The notes under the pieces: generated by a model
Database searches by the model: none
What the model was told of the DNA's origin: nothing
What the model saw: the letters and a program-made list of their open reading frames with translations, nothing else
Made by a program: the position numbers and the translations under genes
Source: Antennarius striatus
Lineage: Eukaryota; Chordata; Actinopteri; Lophiiformes; Antennariidae
Length of the DNA: 64,000 bases
NCBI RefSeq assembly: GCF_040054535.1
Contig: NC_090781.1
Span: 6,200,982 to 6,264,981 of the forward strand
Direction: 5' to 3'
In this document: one piece after another, positions 1 to 17,500 of the stretch
How the letters are laid out: each line of letters opens with the position of its first letter
How positions within the stretch are numbered: position 1 is the stretch's first letter

Positions 1-2350
1 GTGATTGTGTGTGGGAGAGACGGACTTACAAACAAGGCAGGGAGGTGGAGGGCAGGGAGGTGGGGATAAAGTAACTAAAGGGTGTTTCCTTCTGAAACCA
101 AGAGCTACTCATCGTCAGATGTTGAACTTCAGACACCAGGAACACTTTCCTCAAGCATTTTCTGACATGAAGTGAAGAAACTTAACAGGTGAGGAAGAGT
201 TCAGTGGTACTTGAGATAAAAACTCCAAATTTTGTATGATCAGGAAGATGTTTGATATAGGCGTTTTTAAATTGGTGCTTTGCAGTTCTTTGCCAAATAA
301 CAGGATTTAAAGTCAAGGTTTGAAGGATTCTTTCTGTTTCTATATTACAAAGATTGAGCTCTCGTGACCTAATAAGCTGATTTGCAATGAAGAGAAAGAC
401 TCCCACTGTTGATCACAATATTGTTTTATTCAAAACTGATCTTAAAATCAGATGAAGTTCTTCTGAATATTTAAAGATCTCACAGGAAGATCTATGGTGG
501 GTTCTATGGTGGTTTTATTTAAGTTTGTCGCTACACTGTTTTTTAAAGATGCCTGTGCGAAATAAGTAATACAGCTGCTCATAAATGGTACATATTAAAT
601 GGTATATACTATATATATAAAAAATGGTATACTGTATATTATTATAATGATGTTGGATACAGAAATCAAAGAAACAGCATTCCGCTAATGTGTATAAAAT
701 GTAACTCATCTGGACTATAAAGTGTCCAGTAAGTAGCTGTGCATAGGCATCCCCCTCTTCTAAAGCAAACAACTTTTTGGTGCGCTACAAATGAGTAGCT
801 TGTTAGGGGGGTGTCTCAAGGGCACCTCGGCAGTGCTCCGAAGTGACCTGACACCTCCCACTGTCAGCTCACACTCCGGGTGTTTTTGGGCGGGGGAGGG
901 AATCAAACTGCCAATCTTGCAACATTGGAGGACCCGCTCTACCACCTGCTCTACCACTGAGTCACTGCCACCCAAGATTGCACTAAATGTTTTTGATATT
1001 CATATTTTCAGAGAATGCTTGTGATTTTGTTGATTCTCTGATTTATTACAGAGACATTCTTTATGTAAAAAAAATTAACTTTATTGTCACATACGATTAT
1101 ACATAGTAAAATTGCATACAATGTTGTGAAATTTGTTCTCTGCATTCAATCCATACGTGAAGCTTGTTGGGCATCCCTTCTAACACCCAGGGAACAAGTT
1201 GGGATTAAGTATCTTATTCACGGATTCCAATGTAGGATTGAATTCCTACCACTGAAGCCGTTTTTATTTAAATGCAGCAATTGCCATAGTGAAGCAATTG
1301 CCCTCGCAATTAATTTGAATTCACAATTATCGTGTCGATTTTTAATTTGTCAAACACAATTTGGATCATGACTGAAATCCCACATCACTAACATCCATTT
1401 TATCTGTTGCACTTTGACATAAGTGTTATTTAAAAGCATTCTAACATGCTGAAATACAAGTTAAACATAACTACTTCTAAGCATCTGCATATAAACATTG
1501 CCATTGTTTGAATGTGCTTACATATCACCAGGTGTTTATCTGTAACGAAAGTGCTGATGCATCACTATTGAACAGGATCACCTGCCTGACTGCAACTGCC
1601 TTCTGCCCCAACTGTTAAAACAGGAGACTCACCTTTGCCTCAGGGCATCTTACTGCACACATACTTCACTGCTAATGTGTTTCTGTCTTCTCTGTGTTTA
1701 AGTGTGTGTCTGCCTACTTATTCACAAAAAGTCCTGTTTCTACATGTAGTTCAAAAGTATTGCCAAATTTGAGAGGCTATAACCCCTGTAGGGAAACTGA
1801 TGAATGAGATGACAAAAATAGGGGCAAAAAAAAAGACGGTATGTAAGTTTAGAGTGGGAGGGATGTGTGGGAGGAGGGACAAAACTGGAAAGTGCACGCA
1901 GGTAAGAAGAGATAGAAAATAACAGCGAAAAGGCGAGGGCAGGGTTCAAGCGTCAGTTTCCTGGTTTACTTTTGTTTTGTCAGCAGGGCTTGGTCATTTA
2001 AAAACAAGTCTCTGAACAAGCAGGGGTTTGGAACACAAAGCTAAAGACCAGAAGTCTTCATTACAGCCGTGAGTTTTCAAACAAGGGGCAAGACAGCACC
2101 CCCTTCAAAAAGGATTCAGTTACACAGCCAGAGAAAGAAAAGAACAAGTGAGCACAAGAGACAATCAGACCAGAGTTTGTAGTTGAAGCAAGAGGAAAGG
2201 GAAGGTCGAGAGGAATAGGACAAAGAACAGGCGCTAGACAGCGGGTTACTTTAGAGTCGCCCCTCCGGGAAGAAAAAGTAGTGTGTGGTCCGTGTTGGAT
2301 GAGGCACGTCTGGGCCTTACCAGAAAACACACAATAAAGACGACTACATC
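1..2350. other. upstream region of tmprss4, no gene recognised
   Basis: I see no coding exon with conserved content here. The stretch contains a SINE-like copy at 782-975 (listed separately) and otherwise AT-rich unique-looking sequence. The last ~300 bases before position 2351 may be promoter and 5'UTR of tmprss4, inferred only from position: the ATG at 2351 is followed directly by a good donor site. Short open frames here lack family resemblance and I do not call them. Confidence 0.4.
782..975 (-). repeat. tRNA-headed SINE-like element
   Basis: Read on the minus strand, the element starts near 975 with GGTGGCAGTGACTCAGTGG, resembling an RNA polymerase III A box. About 55 bases further on comes a B-box-like run, TTTGATTCCCTCC. 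This is the head structure of tRNA-derived SINEs. The body runs to about 782. Family name not assigned. Confidence 0.5.
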
Positions 2351-9768
<7,418 letters not shown>

Positions 9769-11686
9769 TTTCCTACATTACGATGAGCAGCAATTAAAAG
9801 ACTGTAGTCCACTCTAGTGTAGACCATCTGGGAAACTACAAGAAGACTTGAGTTCTGATGTGGTTGATTGGAGATTTCAGACAGAGAAGAATTCTGAAGA
9901 ATCAACCTCAGCTGCAGTACAGACAATTTTTAAATTCCCTAGGTAAAAACACCACACATGTGCAAACAAACTCTTTCAGGTGCTTATTTCAGGAGACAAA
10001 TGTCTTTGTGTGTGTGTCAAGTTTTAGAATTTATAGAAATGAAGTGGGGAAATTTAAAGCTTCAAAACTATCAATGGAAAGAGATTATTTAACCAGCAGC
10101 ACTGAAATGATGTAGTAATGTGTTCAAATTGTTGTAAGACCAGAATGACTGGTAAACTCTATTTGATATGATATCCCTTTTCATTGTGAAATGTGAGGGA
10201 TCATATGAAGCTGACAGACATGATAAACCTGTGCTATTTTAAAGTAGGTAGATGTCTGGAGTCCAAAGGTTAAATCTTTTATAGTTCTCAGTCAGTCAAT
10301 CTGGTATCTTTCCATATCAAAGGGCAAATGTACCTTTTTACAGTGTATTGTCTACATGCCATAGACTAACTTGCATGAGCACTTTAAGTAGAATGTGAGA
10401 AGTACTTGAGTTAACTGTCCAACGATTCAAGTTCTAAGTCTCAAAAGCACTTTGGAGTCTAAGTCAAATCATGCTGTTGTGTTTATGTTAGCTCCACAGT
10501 TTCAAAGTAATATCATAAATCCAGTGTGTTCAGGAAACCCAATCATTGTCAAACATTTTACGTTATGATTAACTAAGCGTTACACTAGAGAGCAGAGGAT
10601 GTAAATGTGTGCCAAAAAGATGTAATGAATCTACTTGTAACTAAAGAAAGTGCTTTCCAAAGTGCTTTCTAACTTCAACCTGTTATTTTTATTTTCACTC
10701 TCTGCTCTATAGAGACCTAGACTATGTCAGCATATGTAAGCTGACAGTTTTATTAAATAATATTGATTTTACTGTATGGTACTGTAAAATAGTCAGACAC
10801 TGAAATGTCTCTTAAGGTTTATGTGTTACTGTAAATGCTACAGTGGCTGATATAGTGTCAATATTGTTCATTGTATAGACTTGTTATATATCAATAATTG
10901 TAAATATATAAAGACATTCTTCTTTGACTTTGACAAGTGTTATTTTCTTTTCATTTTGTATTTTGTAAGTTTGTTCTGAAAACTAAATTTGTTCTTGTCT
11001 GAGCCAATGTTATCGTTGTAACCACAACAACCCAGAGAAAACAACAGAGTAAACGATGTTACTTTTTACAATATGTTTTAAGAACTATCTAAAGGATGAT
11101 TTTCATCACCTTACATCATTGAGGTTCAACTTAAGCATATTCAACTAGAAAGTTGAGGAAATAACATTTTCTTCAAGAAAAATTAGCTGTTTAGTGACAG
11201 CAAATCAGAATATTTTACTGTGAGAATCAGAAAGGCAGTGTTATGATGTTGTGCTGCAACTTCTTCTGCGAGGTTAATTTCATGACTTAGCAACCACAGC
11301 AGGATACTAGCAATAACTGAACAAAGGGAACACAAAGAGACGGATGATTTTATATGAAAACACATTTAATACTTCTTGCATAACAGAGTACAAAAGCCAC
11401 TGATAGAACCCAACATGGATCAATACTATCCATCATTTGACATGTTCAGGTGGAAGCTTCCATGTGTGGTTGAAAAAACAGGTTCCTTTCCTCAAAACCA
11501 TACGGATAGATTTATCTTAATCAGTCACCTATTACCCAAAAATTGGAACTGTTGAGTTTTGAGAAAGCAGATGCATAATTTAAAGTCCTTCAGAACATTG
11601 TTGAAGAAGCTTATTTAGTTTAATATTTACAGGATGTTTTGGAAAATGAAAGTTAACATTACATTACATACATGCATAATAATCAA
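9769..11686. other. tail-to-tail 3' region between tmprss4 and mre11
   Basis: About 1.9 kb separates the tmprss4 stop codon from the mre11 stop codon on the other strand. It is AT-rich and should hold both 3'UTRs. A TTTATT (AATAAA on the minus strand) occurs at 10749-10754. I see no additional exon and no clear retroelement. Confidence 0.5.
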
Positions 11687-14476
11687 TTATCTCCGTGATG
11701 TTCTTCCGGGGCCTTTGAATGGGTTATCCTGTATGAAACAGATAAAACATTGTTCAGGAAAATCTTAAATTACGATCATAAAGATTTTGGAAAGCAATTA
11801 CAAAAAAAACATGTGAGACAGACTGTAGTAATCCCTCGTTACTTGCGGTTAAAGCAAGTCCCGCCTCTCACTGACCTGCTGTCTGACGGCTGAACAGCCT
11901 GCTGAGACCGGCTACGAAAACATAACAAAACAGGGAATTTTCAATGATTCTATTAATAAAGTTTGACTGACTGACTAATCTCAGTATTTCCTAACCGCTG
12001 TGGCGCTGGAAATAACCCACTTTAAACTTAATTGGTCTAAAAAATGCTTTTGTCGAGTGTCAGTGCTGTAATCTTGATTCTAGTGACGGTCCATTTTATT
12101 GGTTTGCGGAAACACACAGAGAAACTGGCATAAAGGTGAATGAAAGACCCTTAAAGCGGAACTTCCAGCCTTTTCTGAAATTTCAAGAGCAGAGTCACTG
12201 CTAGACAAAGGTGTCTACTGTGCTGCAATTAATTTGGAAATGTAGTTGATACCTGAAACAACACGTTACGGGGGGACAGGGGGGTGCATTTAGGCTTGTG
12301 TATTCTGTCTGGCAGTGACGTGCTGTGAGATTCACAGAGGTGAGACACCGACGTTAAAGTCAGTTCTATGAGTAAAACAGCGTCACATTTGCCAGTTAAT
12401 TAGCATCCTGACATTAAAAACTGGATAAAAAATTGTTTAGGACACACAGGAGCAAATAACTGCCTCTCACCTCCAACTGGACTACCAATCGATCGAAACA
12501 ATAATTAATAAACGAAGGCGAATGTCGGAGCTTAAATATCTGCTTGGAACTTCAGATCAGGAAATAATTGTCCCTGTTCCCACTGACTGACTGTTGATGA
12601 GATTCTCCTGGAAATAATGAAGGCTCTGGGTGTTGAGGGGCTGTCGTGGATGACACGCCTCTTTAACATTGCGTGGAAGTCTGGGACAGTGCCGAAAGAG
12701 TGGCAGACTCGGGTGGTGGTTCCTCTTTTTAAAAAGGGGGACCAGAGGGTGTGTGCATCACACTCCTCAGCCTCCCTGGGAAAGTTTACTCCAAGGTGCT
12801 GGAAAGGAGGGTCCGGCCGATTGTCGAGCCTCAGATTGAGGAGGAACAATGTGGGTTCCGTCCTGGTCGTGGAACAACGGACCAGCTTTTTACCCTCACA
12901 GGGATCCTAGAGGGGGCTTGGGAGTATGCCCATCCAGTCTACATGTGTTTTGTGGACTTGGAGAAGGCATATGATCGTGTCCCCAGGGATATACTGTGGG
13001 AAGTACTGCGGGAGTATGGGGTGAGGGGGCCTCTCCTCAGGGCCATCCAATCCCTGTACGCCCAAAGTGAGAGCTGCGTTTGGGTTCTCGGCAGTAAGTC
13101 AAACTTGTTCCGAGTAGCTGTTGGCCTTCGCCAAGGCTGCGCTTTATCACCAATTCTGTTTGTGATTTTCATGGACAGGATATCGAGGCGTAGTCGTGGT
13201 GAGGAGGCTTTACAGTTTGGTGGCCTGAGGATTGCATCGCTGCTTTTTGCAGATCATGTGATCCTGTTTGCGTCATCAGCCTGTGACCTGCAGCTCTCAC
13301 TGGTCCGGTTTGCAGCCGAGTGGGAAGCGGCGGGGATGAGGATTAGCACCTCCAAATCTGAGGCCATGGTCCTCAGCAGGAAACTGGTGGAATGCCTTCT
13401 CCAAGTGGGGAATGAGGTCCTTCAACAAGTGAAGGAGTTTAAGTATCTCGGGGTCCTGTTCACGAGTGAGGGAACAATGAAGTGTGAGATTGGACGGAGA
13501 ATTGGGGCAGCAGGAGCGGTATTGCAGTCGCTTTACCGCACTGTTTTCACAAAGAGGGAGCTAAGCCGAGAGGCAAAGCTCTCTATCTGCCATTCAATCT
13601 TCGTTCCTACCCTCACCTATGGTCATGAGCGATGGGTCATGACCGAAAGAACGAGATCGAGGATACAAGCGGCTGAAATGGGCTTTCTCAGGTGGATAGC
13701 TGGTGTCTCCCTTAGAGATAAGGTGAGAAACACTGCTGTTCGCGAGGGGCTCAGAGTAGAGCCACTGCTCCTTCGCGTGGAAAGGAGTCAGTTGAGGTGG
13801 TTTGGGCATCTGGAGCGGATGCCTCCGGGACGCCTCCCTAGGGAGGTGTTTCTGGCACGTCCAGCTGGGAGGAGATCTCGGAAAAGACCCAGGACCAGGT
13901 GGAGGGATTATATCTCAACACTGGCCTGGGAACGCCTTGGGATCCCCCAGTCAGAGCTGGTGGATGTGGCCGGGGAAAGGGAAGTTTGGGGCTCCCTGTT
14001 GAAGCTGCTGCCCCCGTGACCCGATTCCGGATAAGCGGTGGAAGATGGATGGATGGATGGACAATTCATTAAAGGTGCGCCTTACAATCCAGTGTGCCTT
14101 ATTGTGCGGAAAATACTGTATTTCATTATTTACGGCAATTTAAACATTTATGAACCCTCCCCATACTTAATATATATTAATTATTATTAATTAATTAATT
14201 AATTATTAATATATTAAACCACCTTAATGTATATCTGTATTACCTTTCCCCACACTCTTGTAGACGTGTATATATATCAATAATTGTGTTTCTTATAGTG
14301 GGCAAGGATGACGCACACAATATTCCCTGAACAGTCTTTACTTGGCGCCCAGCCTTAACAAGGAACAAACAAGAAATGACAACGATATCCCACTCGCACT
14401 CTCATCCTCGCTCTCACACCCCCTTCTCAGTCTCGCGAACACATGCTGAACACACAGACCTAGGCCAACTCAGGGC

Positions 14477-14542
<66 letters not shown>

Positions 14543-17500
14543 GGAACAACACGGGTTATCATAGACTGTTGAAAAACACTTTTGTATTAAAGAAAAGCTG
14601 CAGGAGGAACCGTGAGTCTCGCTGTCAGCCAATAGCATCTATCTATCTATCTAAGCCCCTCGCTCCCCCTGGAGCATAGGCCATCGACAACAGTACGCCA
14701 GATTACTCTGTCCTGTGCGACTCTTTCAAGCTGATTCCAGGTCTTTCCCATCCTCTTCATGTCAGCATTGAGTTCACGGTGCCAGGTGTTTCTTTGCATT
14801 TCTCTCTTTTGTTTCCCTTGTGGATTAAACTTCAGTGCCTGCCTTGTGATGGTGTTGGGCGGCTTCCTCAGAGTGCGCCCAATCCATCTCCATCTTCTGT
14901 GCCTGATCTCCTCGTCAGCTGGCCGCTGGTTGGTTTGCTGCCACAGGTCTGCGTTGCTGATGGTGTCAGGCCAGTGTATCTGGAGGATCCTTCTCAGGCA
15001 GCTATAGATGAAGGTCTGCACTTTCTTGATGGTGGTTATTGTAATTCTCCATGTCTCTGCTCCATAAAGTACTGACTTGGCGTTGGAGTTGAACAGCCTG
15101 ATTTTTGTGCGAGTTCACACTACTATGGAATTCCAGATGTTTTTAAGCTGCAAGTATGCTGTCCTCGCTTTGCCCATTCTTGCTCTGACGTCTACATCTG
15201 TGCCGCCCCGTCTGTTAATGATGCTGTCAAAGTATATGAAAATTTCTACCTCTTCCAGCTCGCTCCCATGAAGCATGACTGGGTCCTCGCTTGTTGTATT
15301 GATCTTAAAGATCTTGGTCTTGTCTTCATGAATCTTGATTGCAACTTCTGATGACGTGGCTGCCAGCTCTGTTGTCTTATCCTGCATCTGCTGGTGATTG
15401 TGGGAAAACAGGGCCAAGTCGTCAGCAAAGTCTAACAGCTGGTCAAACAGTGTCCACTGAATCCCGTTTCTTCTGTCTGCTGTTGTCTTCATGGTTCAGT
15501 CAATCATCAGAAGGAAGAGGAAAGGTGACAAAAGGCAGCCTTGTCTGACTCCCGTCTTCACGCTGAAGCTGTCTGTCAGTTGACCTCCATGGACCACTCG
15601 GCACGTCATTCCCCGTTTGGAATTCCTAATTAGGGTGACCACCTTGGATGGCACTCCGTAATGATGTAGCATCTTCCAGAGAGTAATGCGATCCACTCTA
15701 TCGAAATCCTTCTCATAGTCAACAAAGTTGATGTACAGCGTGTCACGGTTCGGCGTGGCAGTGCTGGTGTGTGGAAGGGGGAGACCAAGCTTGTGGGTGG
15801 AGCCACGGCTCCACACCTGTTGGTCCTCTCCACACCTGAGACTCATCCACACAGCCTGTCTGATTATCACACCTGAACTTGCTTTGGTGCTAATGACGAT
15901 AAGGCTTTTTAAGCCTGGCTCCATGAGAGCTCAGTGCTGGTTCGTTTGCTCATGTTTGGTTCCTGGTAGTCTTTCCTGATTTTGAGTTTCTTGTCTGTCT
16001 GGAGAATTTTTCAAGTTTGTTAATAAATCATGGATGGAAGATTTGCTTTTGGTGTCCTGCACTTGGGTCCATATGCCGCCTCATGTGACAGTACGAACCA
16101 GCCTACTCTGGACCCAGCGGGCACTGACCTTCGTGCTGTCCTGGCGAGGAAGGAGCCTTTGGATCCGGAACGGGCTGCAGAGTTGAAGCAGCGGGGAATT
16201 GCCGCCTTAAAGTGGTTGTCAGCTCGCACTGGAATTCCAGTTCCACCTGCATTGCTGGTCCCCGAGCCTTTTCCAGAGCCAGTTCCCGTCCCCGCACCCC
16301 GACCTCAGCCTGTTCCCGTCCCCACGCTCGAGTCTGTTCCTGCATCTGAGTCTGCTCCTGTTCCTGAACCCTGCCTCGAGTCTGCTCCTGTTCCTGAACC
16401 CCGCCTCGAGTCTGATCCTGCTCCTGAACCCCGCCTCGAGTCTGATCCTGCTCCTGCTCCCCGCCTCGAGTCTGATCCTGCTCCTGCTCCCCACCTCGAG
16501 TCTGCTCCTGCTCCCTGCCTCGAGTCTGATCCTGTTCCTGAACCCCGCCTCGAGTCTGCTCCTGTTCCGGCACCCGAGTCTGCTCCTGTTCCGGCACCCG
16601 AGTCTGCTCCTGTTCCGGCACCCGAGTCTGCTCCTGTTCCGGCACCCGAGCCTGCCCCTGTTCCGGCACCCGAGCCTGCCCCTGTTCCGGCACCCGAGCC
16701 TGCCCCTGTTCCGGCACCCGAGGCTGCCCCTGTTCCGGCACCCGAGCCTGCCCCTGTTCCGGCACCCGAGCCTGCTCCTGTTCCTGCACCCAAGTCTGCT
16801 CCTGCTCCTGTTCCTGACCCTCCCTGGGACCAGTTATGGGACGTCGGGGGCCGTCCCTTGAGGGGGGGGTACTGTCACGGTTCGGCGTGGCAGTGCTGGT
16901 GTGTGGCAGGGGGAGGCCAAGCTTGTGGGTGGAGCCACGGCTCCACACCTGTTGGTCCTCTCCACACCTGAGACTCATCCACACAGCCTGTCTGATTATC
17001 ACACCTGAACTTGCTTTGGTGCTCATGACCATAAGGCTTTTTAAGCCTGGCTCCGTGAGAGCTCAGTGCTGGTTTGTTTGGTTCCTGGTAGTCTTTCCTG
17101 ATTTTGAGTTTCTTGTCTGTTTGGATAATTTTTTAAGTTTGTTAATAAATCATGGATGGAAGATTTGCTTTTGGTGTCCTGCACTTGGGTCCATATTCCG
17201 CCTCACGTGACACAGCGAGGTGTTCCACTCTAAAGATTGCTCAACAATAATATGCAAAGTGGCGATCTGGTCAATGCATGATCTGTTCTGGCGAAATCCA
17301 GCTAGCTGGTCTCCGAGGTCCACGGCAGCTTTTATTCTCTCAAGAAGGATCCTATTGAAGATTTTTCCAGGCACTGACAGAAGCGTTATTCCTCTGTAGT
17401 TGGAGCAGTTGCTGAGGTCTCTTTTCTTGGGTAGCTTGATGACGTAGCCCTCCTAATCTCTTCCCTGGTTGGTTTTTCACAGTTGATATCTAGGTCTGTG

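Larger units (their letters stand above)
15736..17217 (+). mobile_element. compact non-autonomous LTR retrotransposon (Ty3-like) with 5-bp TSD
   Basis: Two direct LTRs (15741-16090 and 16873-17212) start TGTCAC and end GTGACA. They flank a 782-bp interior and are bordered by the duplicated target CAGCG (15736-15740, 17213-17217). The 3' LTR is preceded by a purine tract, AGGGGGGGGTAC. The interior encodes only a proline-rich repeat ORF; no protease, reverse transcriptase or integrase is present. It therefore must have been moved by enzymes of another element. The LTRs differ at about 11 positions plus a 10-bp indel by eye. The element sits inside the RT frame of the antisense non-LTR retrotransposon, so it inserted later. 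Confidence 0.9.

Noticed and set aside
782-975. Possible tRNA gene
   Set aside because: Box A and box B are present, but no full cloverleaf can be folded and the sequence continues as a SINE body.
16103-17032. 309-codon minus frame with Glu-Gln-rich repeats opposite the LTR-element ORF
   Set aside because: Both strands stay open because the 24-base repeat lacks stops. LTR orientation, PPT position and gag-like start favour the plus frame.
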